Shown: in pieces, positions 25,226 to 35,466 of the stretch
How positions within the stretch are numbered: position 1 is the stretch's first letter
How the letters are laid out: every line of letters starts with the position of its first letter
Assembly: GCF_030811655.1 (NCBI RefSeq)
Contig: NZ_JAUSRE010000002.1
Coordinates: forward strand, 124,001-188,000
From: Pseudarthrobacter enclensis
GTDB taxonomy: Bacteria; Actinomycetota; Actinomycetes; Actinomycetales; Micrococcaceae
DNA length: 64,000 nt
Direction of reading: 5' to 3'
Made by a program: the position numbers and the translations under genes
Notes under the pieces: model-generated
What the model was told of the DNA's origin: nothing
Databases searched by the model: none
Seen by the model: the letters and a program-made list of their open reading frames with translations, nothing else

Positions 25226-25266
25226 GGCCAGTCTTGTCGCGTACCGGGTACTGAACCGTCGTCCGG
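25226..25266 (-). promoter_or_regulatory. Guanidine-III riboswitch (ykkC-III) aptamer
   Basis: Read on the minus strand, the 41-nt element starts CCGGACGA, contains GTACCCGGT and ends with GACAAGAC plus TGGCC. It matches segment by segment the 41-nt Thermobifida fusca guanidine-III aptamer as I remember it. GGTT..A and TGGCC can form the helix, and the CCGG strands can form the pseudoknot. The ribosome site AAAGGA follows at once, and another CCGG sits between it and the ATG. This suggests competition between the pseudoknot and a start-blocking pairing. It precedes an SMR exporter pair, the expected target. Confidence 0.87.
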
Positions 25267-25356
25267 AGGCTCGGGTGCGGAGCCTTGGTTTCCAAAATAG
25301 CAAGGCGCGGCGACGGGCTGCCAGCGTTGGTGCCCAACCTCACCACCCGCTGATGC

Positions 25357-25926
25357 CTACGGCGTGGATTCGACCGGATCGACCGACACGACGGCCAGGA
25401 AGCCGCGCCCCAGGATCTCAGGGGAGTCCTCGTCCGAACCGGTCACTGCGTCGTACCGGCCCAGGTCCACCGGCTCCGCACCGGCTTCGCTGGCCACGGC
25501 CTGCCCCTGGAGCAGCACCCCCAGCTGCCCTTCGAAGAGAGGGTGGGCCCGCTTTTTGGACAGCTCGATGATGGAGGTGTAGCCCTTGCATGCGGCCGCG
25601 CGGGTAATGACATTGAGGTCCCTGATGTCCCCCGTAGGCAGCTCCGCTGACGTGGCGGCGCCGCCATCAAACCGGAACGGGCGGTACTTTTCCATCGCGT
25701 GCCCGGCGCCGTCCACGGTGAGGACCAGCAGTTCGCCTTCGATGACCGTCAGCACGCGCTCCATGCCGGGGAAGACAGAGAAGTCACCCGCCTTCGCCAC
25801 GTCCGCGATGCTCACCCGCCAGTTCCAGCCGCCGTCTTCGGATGCCTGGCGTGCGATTTCCCGGGTCACGCCGCCGCCGTTGCGCCACGGTTCGGCCTTG
25901 AGCTCTGCGAAGCGGATGATCTGCAT
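25357..25926 (-). CDS. hutD: HutD/Ves family protein
   Basis: 189 residues forming a predicted bicupin. The N-terminal WRNGGGVTREIA, then WNWRVSIADVAKAGDFSVFPG and ERVLTVIEGE are the HutD (DUF886) signature. Members are linked with histidine use or with quality control in other settings; no hut genes are in this window. ATG at 25926 is the natural start. It lies upstream of, and on the same strand as, the SMR pair, 90 nt before the aptamer, which therefore needs its own promoter or readthrough. Confidence 0.88.
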   Translation of the reverse strand: MQIIRFAELKAEPWRNGGGVTREIARQASEDGGWNWRVSIADVAKAGDFSVFPGMERVLTVIEGELLVLTVDGAGHAMEKYRPFRFDGGAATSAELPTGDIRDLNVITRAAACKGYTSIIELSKKRAHPLFEGQLGVLLQGQAVASEAGAEPVDLGRYDAVTGSDEDSPEILGRGFLAVVSVDPVESTP

Positions 25927-26028
25927 CAGCCCAGCCTAGTTCCCCGTGTGGCCGGCGTCGCAGTTGGGCCGAGTCCCTGCTACTCTCCTGCGGGGGGTCA
26001 ACGCGAAAACAGCCTGAAGGAGCCGGGA

Positions 26029-26640
26029 ATGTTCGTCAAAGTGTGTGGTCTCAGCACGCCCGAGTCGGTGCGCGAAGCCGTGGATGCCGGGGCGGACGCC
26101 GTGGGGTTTGTCCTCACCGCCAGCCCCCGTGTTGTCTCGCCGTCGCAGGCGGCCTCCCTGCTGGCGGCAGTCCCCGCTGATGTCTCCCCGATCGGAGTGT
26201 TCCGCGACGAGCCCGTGGCTGACGCCATCGCCATCGCCCGGGCTGCGGGCTTGCACTGGATCCAGTTGCATGGCACGCGGTCCCGCGGCGACGTTGCAAC
26301 AGTGCACGACGCCGGCATGAAGCTGGTCAGGGCCATCACCATGGGTGCCGCCCAGGATGAGTTCGAGGACTGGGGCGAGGACCTGCTCCTGATTGATGCC
26401 GCGGTGCCGGGCTCGGGGGAGTCCTGGGATTATGCCTCCGTTGCAGCCCTGCCCGTGCTCCAGGGGCGGCATTGGGTGCTTGCCGGCGGCCTCGACGCTG
26501 CCAACGTGGGAGCGGCAGCAGCCGCCGCACACGCCTGGGGTGTGGACGTTTCCTCGGGCGTTGAAGCGTCCCGCGGCGTGAAGGACCCGGCAAAGATCCG
26601 TGCCTTCGTGCACGCCGCCAAAGCGGCCGCCACAGTCTAG
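26029..26640 (+). CDS. trpF: Phosphoribosylanthranilate isomerase
   Basis: 203 residues; third step of tryptophan synthesis, a TIM-barrel isomerase. It begins MFVKVCGLSTPESV, whose KVCG holds the catalytic Cys. Other family motifs are GADAVGFVL, IQLHG, LLIDA (catalytic Asp) and LAGGLDAANV. The ATG at 26029 has GAAGGAG upstream. No other trp genes are near, so it is a stand-alone copy. Confidence 0.92.
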   Translation: MFVKVCGLSTPESVREAVDAGADAVGFVLTASPRVVSPSQAASLLAAVPADVSPIGVFRDEPVADAIAIARAAGLHWIQLHGTRSRGDVATVHDAGMKLVRAITMGAAQDEFEDWGEDLLLIDAAVPGSGESWDYASVAALPVLQGRHWVLAGGLDAANVGAAAAAAHAWGVDVSSGVEASRGVKDPAKIRAFVHAAKAAATV

Positions 26641-26740
26641 GGGCCGCCTGCCGCCCTTACCAGCGCAAGGGAGCAGGTTCAGGGCAGGATCAGGGGAGTC
26701 CCCCACGTTTTTGTCGGAGGGGTGGGGGCAGAATGGGTGC

Positions 26741-27157
26741 ATGAAGACACTCCTGAACATCATCTGGCTGGTTTTCGGCGGCCTGTGGCTTGCACTGGGC
26801 TATTTCCTGGCGGGCGTGGTGTGCTGCCTGCTGATCGTCACCATTCCGTGGGGCATTGCCTCGTTCCGCATCGCCGCCTACACCCTGTGGCCGTTTGGCC
26901 GGATGGTGGTGGACAAGCCCGGCGGCACCGGAGTCTTTTCGTTGCTGGGCAACGTGATCTGGCTGTTGGTGGCCGGGATCTGGATCGCGATCGGGCACGT
27001 GGTGACAGCGTTCGCCATGGCCGTGACGATCGTTGGCATTCCGCTGGCCATCGCCAACCTCAAGCTCATCCCGGTGTCCCTGATGCCGCTCGGCAAGCAG
27101 ATCGTGCCCAGCAATACGCCGTTTGCCAGGACCTACCCCGTCAGGACGTACCGCTAG
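26741..27157 (+). CDS. YccF domain inner membrane protein
   Basis: 138 residues with two YccF repeats. Each is a double helix pair: LLNIIWLVFGGLWLALGYFLAG followed by VTIPWGIASFRIA, and later LLGNVIWLLVAGIWIAIGHV followed by VTIVGIPLAIANLKL. The PWG and GIP turns are typical. Function unknown. ATG at 26741 directly follows a G-rich stretch; no upstream start is better. Confidence 0.88.
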   Translation: MKTLLNIIWLVFGGLWLALGYFLAGVVCCLLIVTIPWGIASFRIAAYTLWPFGRMVVDKPGGTGVFSLLGNVIWLLVAGIWIAIGHVVTAFAMAVTIVGIPLAIANLKLIPVSLMPLGKQIVPSNTPFARTYPVRTYR

Positions 27158-27244
27158 GCCCGTCCGCCCGGGGCCCGGAACGCGTTGCCATCGGTGCCAC
27201 TATCGGGTGTGCGCCAGCTGCCTGAATCTTTGCCCCGCGGGCGT

Positions 27245-28114
27245 TCAGGCAAGCTCGCCGTTCAGGTTGCGGTGCGCGGCGTCCAGCCACAGTTCCCGGG
27301 CGCGCCGGTGGTGGAACAGCGGGTCCAGTTCCAGCAGGTGGCGCACGACGGCGGCCCGGCCGGCCGCGAAGTCGGCGTCACCGATGTGCGCGTAGTCTTT
27401 CCGCACCGCGGCTACGTAGCGGGCGTACTCGTCCGGCCCGGTGCCAAGGATTGAAAGGTCCGCGTCGCACAGGAGCGCGCCGTCGTGGTCGCCCGGTCCG
27501 GCGCGGTGGTCCGAGGTGAGGCGCACCAGCCGCGCCGTTTCCGCCACTTCTGCCTCCGGCAGGCCGGCGTCGGCGAGGCGTTCTTCGGCAAGCCGGGCCG
27601 ATTCCTCCTCGTCGCGGCCGGCTGCGCCGCGGTACACGGCGTCGTGGAACCAGGCCGCCAGCAGGACGGTGCGCGGTGGCTCATTCGGCTCCGCCAGCAG
27701 GTCCAGCGCCTCCAGCACGGAGAGCAGGTGGGTGCTCCCGTGGTAGTGGCGGTGGGGTTCGCTCCACCGGTCCAGCAGGTCCAGGAAGAGCGCGTCGTGG
27801 CCGGGCATGATGGCTTCCCAGCGGTTCAGCAGGGGCACCTTCAGAGACTTGTTCCGCCGGCGGGCCGGGATCCGCAGGCCACTGGCAATGAGCTTGCGGA
27901 CCAGCACCCGTGCCTCCACGGAGACCGCGCCGGCCGCCACCAGGTCGTCAAAGCGTCGTTCCGGCACGTCGTAATGGTCGCCGTCGAACGCCCGCTCGGG
28001 GATCCCCGCTGCGGCGGCGAACATGTGCAGCTCGTCCAGCGATGCATCCGAGACAAGGTGCGAAAAGTGCGTTCCGTGTGCAGGCCACAGTGGCGGGTCG
28101 ATGTAGATGGCCAT
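27245..28114 (-). CDS. DUF4031 domain fused to an HD-type domain
   Basis: 289 residues. Residues 1-90 match DUF4031: MAIYIDPPLWPAHGTHFSHLVSD start and the HYDVPERRFDDLVAAGAV segment. From about residue 100 an HD-like phosphohydrolase domain follows with HYHGSTHLLSVLEAL and LAAWFHDAVYRG, where the H...HD metal ligands are visible, and DHDGALLCDADLSILG later. HD domains of this sort hydrolyse nucleotides. The fusion suggests a metal-dependent phosphatase with an attached module of unknown role. Confidence 0.82.
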   Translation of the reverse strand: MAIYIDPPLWPAHGTHFSHLVSDASLDELHMFAAAAGIPERAFDGDHYDVPERRFDDLVAAGAVSVEARVLVRKLIASGLRIPARRRNKSLKVPLLNRWEAIMPGHDALFLDLLDRWSEPHRHYHGSTHLLSVLEALDLLAEPNEPPRTVLLAAWFHDAVYRGAAGRDEEESARLAEERLADAGLPEAEVAETARLVRLTSDHRAGPGDHDGALLCDADLSILGTGPDEYARYVAAVRKDYAHIGDADFAAGRAAVVRHLLELDPLFHHRRARELWLDAAHRNLNGELA

Positions 28115-28230
28115 GGAAGGAGTCTAGTGCCGTCGGTCTTTTCGCCGGCCGGGCATCCGCAGGTGGCCCGCATCTTCATGTGCGTCTCAATGCAGTGTCC
28201 GCTGCCGCATCTGCGGACTAGTATCACCTC

Positions 28231-28641
28231 ATGACCCTTATCCGCGTTTCCGAAGCCGCCCGGTTCCTGGGTGTCAGTGACGATACGGTGCGCCGCTGGA
28301 CAGAGCACGGAACGCTCACCGCGCTCCGCGACCCCAGCGGCCGGCTCGCCGTCGACGGCCTGGAGTTGGCCGCCCAGGCGCAGAAACTGGCCCAGCTTCC
28401 CGATGATCCTAAAAACGGCAGCAGTTCCGCCCGGAACAGGTTCGTGGGGCTGGTAACAAATGTCATCACGGACAAAGTCATGGCGCAGGTGGAACTGCAG
28501 TGCGGGCCCTTCCGGGTGGTTTCGCTGATGAGCAGCGAGGCCGTGCGCGAGCTGGGCCTTGAGCCGGGCTCCGTGGCCACCGCCGTGGTCAAGGCAACCA
28601 CCGTTATCATCGAGTCCCCGAAGGGCAGGGCCACCGCATGA
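28231..28641 (+). CDS. HTH-TOBE molybdate-responsive regulator
   Basis: 136 residues. An excisionase/MerR-like helix-turn-helix ([23 protein letters not shown]) fills residues 4-35. After a linker, a TOBE/Mop domain ([22 protein letters not shown]) binds oxyanions such as molybdate. It is first in the mod operon and overlaps modA by 4 nt. It therefore probably senses molybdate and controls this operon or moco genes. Confidence 0.85.
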   Translation: MTLIRVSEAARFLGVSDDTVRRWTEHGTLTALRDPSGRLAVDGLELAAQAQKLAQLPDDPKNGSSSARNRFVGLVTNVITDKVMAQVELQCGPFRVVSLMSSEAVRELGLEPGSVATAVVKATTVIIESPKGRATA

Positions 28642-29486
28642 CCCGGCATGTTTCCATCCTGAAGCCGCGGTTTGCCGCGGCCATGCTTGCCCTGGGCATC
28701 TTCCTTCCGGCGGCACTCGGCGGGTGTGCCGCGGATGCCGGCTCCCCCAATACCGGCGCCCCGAATACCGGCGCCGGCTCCCCACCGGGTGGCACCATCA
28801 CCGTCTTCGCGGCAGCCTCCCTCAAAGCCACCTTCACCCAGCTCGCCCAGAGCTTCGAAGCCGAAAATCCGGGAACCACTGTCACGTTGAGCTTCGCGGG
28901 GTCTTCAGACCTTGCCGGCCAGATCAGCCAGGGCGCCCCTGCGGACGTTTTTGCCTCGGCAGACGCCGCCAACATGCAGAAGGTGGAAGACGCACGGCTC
29001 GCGGACGGCGCGCCAAAGGACTTCGCCACCAACACCCTGGCCATCGCAGTACCCCCTGGCAACCCGTCCGGTATCCAATCGCTGAAGGACCTGGCCCGGC
29101 CGGGCACCAGGCTGGTCATCTGCGCCAGGCAGGTCCCCTGCGGGGCCGCCGCAGCCAAGGCGGCGGCCGCGGCGGGTGTCATGCTGAATCCCGTCAGCGA
29201 GGAAAACGCGGTCACCGATGTCCTGGGCAAGGTCATCTCCGGGGAGGCCGACGCCGGGCTGGTCTACGGCACGGACATCAAGGGCGCCGGGTCCAGGGTT
29301 GCAGGCATCGCGTTCCCCGAAGCGGGGAGCGCGGTCAACACCTACCCGATTGTCGGAGTCGCCAACGGCCGGAACCGCGCCACGGCACAGGCCTTCATCA
29401 ACATGGTCACGGGCGCGGAGGGCCAAAAGGTCCTCGCCGCGGCAGGATTCGGGCCGCCCGCCACCCCTGGCGGAAGCGGCAAATGA
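28638..29486 (+). CDS. modA: Molybdate ABC transporter substrate-binding lipoprotein
   Basis: 282 residues. A lipoprotein signal ends in LGGC (residues about 27-30), then a Pro/Asn/Gly linker. The mature part opens [18 protein letters not shown], the ModA hallmark, with [11 protein letters not shown] for oxyanion contacts, ADVFASAD and [17 protein letters not shown] overlaps the regulator stop (ATGA). Likely binds molybdate outside the membrane for ModBC. Confidence 0.92.
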   Translation: MTRHVSILKPRFAAAMLALGIFLPAALGGCAADAGSPNTGAPNTGAGSPPGGTITVFAAASLKATFTQLAQSFEAENPGTTVTLSFAGSSDLAGQISQGAPADVFASADAANMQKVEDARLADGAPKDFATNTLAIAVPPGNPSGIQSLKDLARPGTRLVICARQVPCGAAAAKAAAAAGVMLNPVSEENAVTDVLGKVISGEADAGLVYGTDIKGAGSRVAGIAFPEAGSAVNTYPIVGVANGRNRATAQAFINMVTGAEGQKVLAAAGFGPPATPGGSGK

Positions 29487-30373
29487 TAAGGAAAGGGGTG
29501 GCCACTCGGCAGCGGGTGAAGACGCGCACCCGGGTCCCGGCGTACTCCGGCATCCCGGGCTGGGTCCGCGTCCTTGCAGTCCTGGCGGCCGTCGTCGTCG
29601 TGCTTCCGCTGCTGGCCATGGTGCTGAAGGTGGATTGGGCGCACTTCATCCCGCTGGTGACGTCGGAACCGTCGCAGACGGCGCTCGGCCTGAGCCTGCG
29701 GACCTCGGCGGCCAGCACCCTGCTGTGCGTCGTGCTCGGCGTCCCGCTGGCGCTGGTCCTGGCCCGGGACACGTTCCGCCTGCAGGGCCTGCTGCGGTCC
29801 CTGGTGCTCCTGCCCCTGGTGCTGCCCCCGGTGGTGGGCGGGATCGCGCTGCTGTACACGTTCGGCCGGCAGGGGCTGCTGGGGAAGACGCTGGATGTGC
29901 TTGGCCTGCAGATCGCTTTCTCCACCACGGCGGTAGTCCTTGCCCAGACATTCGTGGCGCTGCCCTTCCTGGTGGTGAGCCTCGAAGGTGCGCTGCGGAC
30001 CTCAGGCTCGCGGTACGAGGCAGTGGCAGCCACCTTGGGCGCCCGCCCTGGCACCGTCTTCCGGCGCGTCACGCTGCCGCTCGTCCTGCCGGGCCTTGCG
30101 TCGGGCGCCGTCCTGTCGTTCGCCCGGAGCCTGGGCGAATTTGGTGCCACGCTGACGTTCGCCGGGAGCCTGCAGGGGGTCACCCGGACCCTGCCGCTGG
30201 AGATCTACCTCCAGCGCGAGACGGACCCTGATGCCGCCGTCGCCCTGTCACTGGTGCTGGTGGCCGTGGCCGTCGCAGTGGTGGCCCTCGCGTACCGGCG
30301 CCCCGCCCTGGTTCGTCCTGCCCCGGCATCACGGACCACGGCGCCAGCACCGGCAGGAGCGGACGTCCCGTGA
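29483..30373 (+). CDS. modB: Molybdate ABC transporter permease
   Basis: 296 residues with five to six helices and the EAA loop [28 protein letters not shown]. The N-terminus is basic. ATG at 29483 overlaps the modA stop; an alternative GTG at 29498 has AAGGAAA in front and may be the true start. [13 protein letters not shown] in a late helix is typical of ModB. Confidence 0.9.
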   Translation: MIRKGVATRQRVKTRTRVPAYSGIPGWVRVLAVLAAVVVVLPLLAMVLKVDWAHFIPLVTSEPSQTALGLSLRTSAASTLLCVVLGVPLALVLARDTFRLQGLLRSLVLLPLVLPPVVGGIALLYTFGRQGLLGKTLDVLGLQIAFSTTAVVLAQTFVALPFLVVSLEGALRTSGSRYEAVAATLGARPGTVFRRVTLPLVLPGLASGAVLSFARSLGEFGATLTFAGSLQGVTRTLPLEIYLQRETDPDAAVALSLVLVAVAVAVVALAYRRPALVRPAPASRTTAPAPAGADVP

Positions 30374-31446
30374 CGCTTTCATTCCACGCAGCCGTGGCCG
30401 CGCGTGGTTTCGACGTTTCACTGACGGTCCGGCCCGGCGAAACCGTGGCCGTGATGGGACCCAACGGAGCCGGGAAATCCACGCTCTTGTCCGGCGTCGC
30501 CGGCCTGCTGAGTCCGGACGGCGGTCGCGCCGAACTCAACGGCAGGACCCTGTTCGACCTCGACGGCGGAAAGCGCACCTGGACGCCGCCCCATGCCCGG
30601 GGAACCGCCCTGCTCGCCCAGGAACCCCTGCTCTTTCCGCACCTGAGTGCCGTGGACAACGTCGCCTTTGGTCTCCGCAGCGCCGGAGTGCCTAAACGGG
30701 AGGCCAAGCAGCAGGCCCTGCGCTGGCTCAGCGAGGTGGAGGCCGAAGACCTCGCCCTCCGCCGCCCTGCCGAGCTCTCCGGTGGCCAGGCCCAGCGCGT
30801 TGCCGTGGCCCGGGCGCTTGCTGCCGATCCTGCGCTGCTGCTGCTCGATGAACCGCTGGCTGCACTGGACATCCACTCCGCCCCGCTGCTGCGCCGCCTC
30901 TTCAAACGGGTCCTTGCAGGGCGGCAGGCCATCATCGTCACGCACGACGTCCTGGACGCGCTGATCCTCGCGGACCGGGTGGTCATCCTGGAAAACGGCA
31001 GGATCGCCGAGGAAGGCCCCACGCGGGAGGTGCTGGAGCGGCCGCGCAGCTCCTTCGCCGCCGGCCTCGCCGGACTGAACTTCGTTCCCGGAACACTGCA
31101 GGGGGCGGGCGTGCGCACCGAAGAGGGCCTGCAAATCGCCGGCCACGGAGAGGACCCCGGTGGTTCCCGGGATTCAGCCCGGTTGTGCACGCCGGGCGGT
31201 CCAGGCGTTGCCGTGTTCCCGCCGTCGGCCGTTTCCGTGTTCCTGGATGACGCGCACGGCAGCCCACGGAACTCGTTCGCCGTCACCATCACGGACCTGG
31301 AGCCGCACGGGGACCAGGTCCGCGTCCGCGCCGGCAGCCTCGCCGCAGACATCACGCCCGCCGCCTCCGCAGACCTGGGACTTGTCCCCGGCATGACGGT
31401 GCATTTCGTGGTCAAAGCCGCTGCCGTTGCCGTGTACGGGGCGTGA
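30370..31446 (+). CDS. modC: Molybdate ABC transporter ATPase
   Basis: 358 residues. Walker [12 protein letters not shown]-loop [12 protein letters not shown], signature LSGGQAQR, Walker [14 protein letters not shown] and the switch His in [11 protein letters not shown]-terminal TOBE domain follows ([21 protein letters not shown] and the final [13 protein letters not shown]). GTG start overlaps the modB stop by 4 nt. Molybdenum import may serve the FdhF-like enzyme 10 kb downstream. Confidence 0.93.
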   Translation: MTLSFHAAVAARGFDVSLTVRPGETVAVMGPNGAGKSTLLSGVAGLLSPDGGRAELNGRTLFDLDGGKRTWTPPHARGTALLAQEPLLFPHLSAVDNVAFGLRSAGVPKREAKQQALRWLSEVEAEDLALRRPAELSGGQAQRVAVARALAADPALLLLDEPLAALDIHSAPLLRRLFKRVLAGRQAIIVTHDVLDALILADRVVILENGRIAEEGPTREVLERPRSSFAAGLAGLNFVPGTLQGAGVRTEEGLQIAGHGEDPGGSRDSARLCTPGGPGVAVFPPSAVSVFLDDAHGSPRNSFAVTITDLEPHGDQVRVRAGSLAADITPAASADLGLVPGMTVHFVVKAAAVAVYGA

Positions 31447-31539
31447 CGCCGCGCCGCCGGCCTTGTCCGCGGGGGACCTCCGGCTCTGGACAGCTGTTTC
31501 GCCGTGGGCAAACATGGCAAGTGGACCTCGCCGTCCAAA

Positions 31540-31560
31540 GTTGAGCGTAGTAGACTCAAC
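31540..31560 (+). promoter_or_regulatory. HAIR operator (HspR-type) before clpB
   Basis: GTTGAGC-N7-ACTCAAC closely matches the HspR-associated inverted repeat CTTGAGT-N7-ACTCAAG. It ends 31 nt before the clpB start and overlaps a likely -10 (TAGACT). It predicts heat-shock control by HspR. Confidence 0.85.
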
Positions 31561-31591
31561 TTAGTCAACAAGCCCCCGAAAGGAGCTCTCT

Positions 31592-34234
31592 TTGGACGTC
31601 AAATTCACCACCAAGAGCCAGGAGGCTCTTTCGGCCGCGGCAATGAATGCCTCAACAGCCGGCAACCCCCAGGTGGAACCTGCCCACCTCCTCAAAGCGC
31701 TGATGGACCAGCGGGAGGGCGTGGCCGTTGCGCTCCTCCGCGCCGCCGGCGCGGATCCCGATTCCGTCAGCGTCCAGGCCAGCAGCGCCATCAAGGCCCT
31801 GCCCGCCACGTCCGGCGGCTCCAGCCAGCAGGCGCAGCTGTCCCGGCCCGCACTGCAGGCGATCCAGCATGCCAAGGAGGAAGCTGACCGCCTGGGCGAC
31901 AGCTTTGTCTCCACGGAGGTGCTCCTGGTGGGCCTGTCCGCCGGCAATGATGCCGCGGCACGCGCGCTGCGTGACGCCGGCGCCTCCCGCGAAGCCCTCC
32001 TTGCCGCCCTTCCCGGCATCCGCAACGACCGCAAAGTGGACAGCCCGGATCCGGAAAACACCTTCCAGGCGCTGGAGAAGTACGGCACGGACCTTACCGC
32101 CATGGCCCGCGCCGGCAAGCTGGACCCCGTGATCGGCCGCGACTCGGAAATCCGCCGCGTTGTCCAGGTCCTCTCCCGGCGCACCAAGAACAACCCTGTA
32201 CTGATCGGCGAACCCGGCGTAGGCAAGACCGCCGTCGTGGAAGGCCTGGCCCAGCGGATGGTGGCGCAGGACGTCCCGGAAAGCCTGCGCGGCAAGACCC
32301 TGATCTCCCTGGACCTGGGCTCCATGGTGGCCGGGGCCAAGTACCGCGGTGAATTCGAGGAGCGGCTGAAGGCGGTCCTCGAAGAGATCAAGGGCTCCGA
32401 GGGCCAGATCGTCACCTTCATCGACGAGATCCACACGGTGGTGGGGGCCGGTGCCACCGGCGACTCCTCGATGGACGCCGGGAACATGCTCAAGCCCATG
32501 CTGGCACGCGGCGAGTTGCGGCTGATCGGTGCCACCACCCTGGACGAGTACCGCGAAAACATTGAAAAGGACGCGGCGCTGGAACGCCGCTTCCAGCAGG
32601 TCTATGTCGGCGAGCCCAGCGTGGAGGACACTATCGGCATCCTCCGCGGCCTGAAGGAACGGTACGAAGCGCACCACAAGGTGTCCATCGCCGACTCCGC
32701 CCTGGTAGCGGCCGCCACCCTGTCCAACCGCTACATCTCGGGCCGCCAGCTGCCGGACAAGGCCATCGACCTTGTGGACGAGGCCGCGTCCCGCCTGCGG
32801 ATGGAGATCGACTCCGCTCCGGAGGAAATCGACCAGCTGCGGCGCCAGGTGGACCGGCTCACCATGGAGGAACTGGCGCTGGCCGGTGAATCGGATCCCG
32901 CGTCCGTGGAGCGCCTCGCCGCACTTCGGGCTGACAAGGCGGACAAGGAAGAAGAGCTTTCCGCCCTGAACGCCAGATGGGAAGCCGAGAAGGCCGGCCT
33001 CAACCGGGTGGGTGACCTGAAGGCCAAGCTCGACGAGCTCCGCTCCGCCGCTGACAAGGCCCAGCGCGAGGGTGACCTGGAAACTGCCTCAAGGATCCTT
33101 TACGGCGAAATTCCGGCCCTTGAGCGGGAGCTGAATGCCGCTGCCGAGGCTGAGGCCGCCGTGACCGACAAGTCCGCCCAGATGGTGGCCGAGGAAGTGA
33201 CCGCGGAAGACATCGCCGAGGTTATCTCCGCCTGGACCGGCATCCCCGCCGGCCGCATGCTGCAGGGCGAAAGCCAGAAGCTGCTGCACATGGAAGAGGA
33301 GCTGGGAACCCGTTTGATTGGCCAGTCCAAGGCCGTGACCGCGGTATCGGATGCCGTCCGGCGTGCCCGTGCGGGTATCAGCGACCCCAACCGCCCCACC
33401 GGCTCCTTCCTGTTCCTGGGCCCCACCGGCGTCGGCAAGACTGAGCTGGCCAAGGCCCTGGCGGACTTCCTGTTCGACGACGAACGCGCCATGGTGCGCA
33501 TCGACATGTCCGAGTACGGCGAGAAGCACAGCGTCGCCCGGCTGGTCGGGGCGCCTCCGGGATACGTGGGCTACGAGGAAGGCGGCCAGCTGACCGAGGC
33601 GGTACGCCGTCGTCCGTACTCCGTGGTGCTGCTCGACGAGGTGGAGAAGGCGCACCCTGAGGTGTTCGACATCCTCCTGCAGGTGCTCGACGACGGCCGC
33701 CTCACCGACGGCCAGGGCCGCACCGTGGACTTCCGCAACGTAATCCTGGTGCTCACCTCCAACCTGGGCAGCCAGTTCCTGGTGGACCAGACCATGGATG
33801 CCGAGGCCAAGCGCAATGCCGTCATGGCGACCGTAAATGCGTCCTTCAAGCCTGAGTTCCTGAACCGGCTCGACGAGGTGGTGCTGTTCGACGCCCTCAC
33901 GGTGGAGGAGCTGGCGCACATTGTGGAGCTGCACGTGGCGGAACTGGGGCGGCGGCTGCACGAGCGGCGGCTCACCCTGGACGTCACCGACGGCGCCAAG
34001 GCATGGCTGGCGCTGTCCGGCTACGACCCGGCCTACGGTGCCCGGCCGCTGCGCCGCCTGGTGCAGCGCGAGATCGGGGACCGGCTGGCCAAAGCCATCC
34101 TTGCGGGCGAAATCAGTGACGGCGACACCGTCCTCGTGGACACGGCGCCGGACTTTGGCGAACTCACCAACGACAAGGTGGACACGCTGACCGGCGCCCC
34201 AAGCTCCGGGCTGTCGGTGCGGCGGAAGGGCTAA
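31592..34234 (+). CDS. clpB: ATP-dependent disaggregase ClpB
   Basis: 880 residues; Hsp100 hexamer that resolves aggregates with DnaK. N-domain repeats (residues 1-150), AAA-1 Walker A GEPGVGKT near 205, a coiled-coil middle domain (about 400-530, [23 protein letters not shown]), AAA-2 Walker A GPTGVGKT near 610 and the C-terminal sensor 2 region [13 protein letters not shown]. The start is TTG at 31592: AAAGGAG sits 6-7 nt upstream and the protein begins [13 protein letters not shown] as expected. A HAIR site precedes it. Confidence 0.96.
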   Translation: MDVKFTTKSQEALSAAAMNASTAGNPQVEPAHLLKALMDQREGVAVALLRAAGADPDSVSVQASSAIKALPATSGGSSQQAQLSRPALQAIQHAKEEADRLGDSFVSTEVLLVGLSAGNDAAARALRDAGASREALLAALPGIRNDRKVDSPDPENTFQALEKYGTDLTAMARAGKLDPVIGRDSEIRRVVQVLSRRTKNNPVLIGEPGVGKTAVVEGLAQRMVAQDVPESLRGKTLISLDLGSMVAGAKYRGEFEERLKAVLEEIKGSEGQIVTFIDEIHTVVGAGATGDSSMDAGNMLKPMLARGELRLIGATTLDEYRENIEKDAALERRFQQVYVGEPSVEDTIGILRGLKERYEAHHKVSIADSALVAAATLSNRYISGRQLPDKAIDLVDEAASRLRMEIDSAPEEIDQLRRQVDRLTMEELALAGESDPASVERLAALRADKADKEEELSALNARWEAEKAGLNRVGDLKAKLDELRSAADKAQREGDLETASRILYGEIPALERELNAAAEAEAAVTDKSAQMVAEEVTAEDIAEVISAWTGIPAGRMLQGESQKLLHMEEELGTRLIGQSKAVTAVSDAVRRARAGISDPNRPTGSFLFLGPTGVGKTELAKALADFLFDDERAMVRIDMSEYGEKHSVARLVGAPPGYVGYEEGGQLTEAVRRRPYSVVLLDEVEKAHPEVFDILLQVLDDGRLTDGQGRTVDFRNVILVLTSNLGSQFLVDQTMDAEAKRNAVMATVNASFKPEFLNRLDEVVLFDALTVEELAHIVELHVAELGRRLHERRLTLDVTDGAKAWLALSGYDPAYGARPLRRLVQREIGDRLAKAILAGEISDGDTVLVDTAPDFGELTNDKVDTLTGAPSSGLSVRRKG

Positions 34235-34280
34235 CAGGCGGCCGCAGCTCCGTAGGCGTGCTGTCCCGGCGGGTTGACCG

Positions 34281-34961
34281 TCAGGGCAGCACGCTCGCGT
34301 TAATGACGTTGCCTCCGTCGGCCGTGACGTAGCAGTCCACCCTGCGGTCGCCCGACTGCCAACTGGTGGTGCTGGGGTAGCTGCGCTGGTAGTTGAGCTG
34401 GAACTGCTTTGCGGCGGGGCCGAGCTTGGCCGCCTGGCATACCTCCAGGGCCTTGGCCTTGAGGGCATCGGCGCCCGGGTACGCAGCACTGTCCGGGTAG
34501 CGGAGGGTGGCCACGAGCTGCGCCGAGTGGCCAGTGTCGCAGGCAACCACGGTGGAGGCCAGTCCCTGGGGATCGAAATCCTTGAAGCAGTCACCTACCG
34601 CGTAGGTCGCCGGCGCGACGCCATCGCGGGGGAGTGGCTGGGCGGTGGCGGGCGGCGTCGCGGCAGTCTGCAGCACGGCCGGCGCCTGGTTCTTCTCCGT
34701 GTCGCCGCCGGAAGAAGAATTCAGCCAGAGGGCAAGCCAGGCCAGGGAGCCTGCAACGGCCACGATAACGACGATGAGGAACGCTCTCCACAAAGCCGGT
34801 CTCCTGTTGGCGTGCTGATCCGGTGCGGGATCATGGTGCTGTTGGGGCCACGTGACTGATTCAGGGGCGGGTGCCGAAAAAGGGCCGCCGGCTTGGATTT
34901 TTGGCAGGCTTCCGGTGCTGGGCGGGGACGCGGGTTTGGGCGGGATGTCCTGGTGGTTCAC
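34281..34961 (-). CDS. Membrane-anchored protein with septum-formation-like domain
   Basis: 226 residues from GTG 34961 (AGGAGG 10 nt upstream). A Pro-rich cytosolic N-terminus (residues 1-55) precedes one helix (FLIVVIVAVAGSLAWLALWL). The outer domain contains VGDCFKDFD, VVACDTGHSAQLVATL, a Cys in LEVCQAAK and another in RVDCYV. This four-Cys pattern, with GDCF..V.C...H.AQ, resembles the septum formation family (PF13845). Exact role unknown. It converges with clpB. Confidence 0.72.
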   Translation of the reverse strand: MNHQDIPPKPASPPSTGSLPKIQAGGPFSAPAPESVTWPQQHHDPAPDQHANRRPALWRAFLIVVIVAVAGSLAWLALWLNSSSGGDTEKNQAPAVLQTAATPPATAQPLPRDGVAPATYAVGDCFKDFDPQGLASTVVACDTGHSAQLVATLRYPDSAAYPGADALKAKALEVCQAAKLGPAAKQFQLNYQRSYPSTTSWQSGDRRVDCYVTADGGNVINASVLP

Positions 34962-35232
34962 GGGTGCGCATCCTCCTGGTTTTGGTTCCACGGCCCGCCG
35001 GCGGCCAGGCAAAATCTGCAGTTGTTAAGTGACTCTACCGAAGAAAAATGCCGGAATCCCGCGGGTGGAGGTGCGTCATGGTACCCGACAGGCCGCTCGT
35101 GGCCGATCGGCGGCGAGCGGGGCCCGCCGAAAGCATGTAATCTAGGTGTACGACAAATTGACCAAACATTCCGGGGCCTCACCGATCGCCAAGGTGACCA
35201 CCTCCGGTCCAAGTACAAAAGGGGGTCACGCC

Positions 35233-35466
35233 ATGGGGCGCGGCCGTCAAAAGGCAAAAGCTACCAAGCAGGCTCGGGATATTAAGTACTACTCCCCGAA
35301 CACTGACTACTCGGCACTTCAGCGCGAGCTGACGGGCCCAGGCAGTCGGTCAACGAGCCATTACTCGAATGAGCCGGTTGAGCCGGACTATTCGGCTTAT
35401 GTGGACAAGTACGCGGATGATTTGGATGACGATGACGACGAGGTAGACAACCGTCGCATCGGCTAG
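35233..35466 (+). CDS. DUF3073 protein
   Basis: 77 residues, hydrophilic. It starts MGRGRQKAKATKQARDIKYYSP, the typical DUF3073 opening, and ends in an acidic Asp-rich tail (DDLDDDDDEVDNRR). The family is actinobacterial and often found near purM/purF, as here. Function unknown; the basic head and acidic tail suggest a nucleic-acid or ribosome-associated small protein, which is inference. Confidence 0.88.
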   Translation: MGRGRQKAKATKQARDIKYYSPNTDYSALQRELTGPGSRSTSHYSNEPVEPDYSAYVDKYADDLDDDDDEVDNRRIG

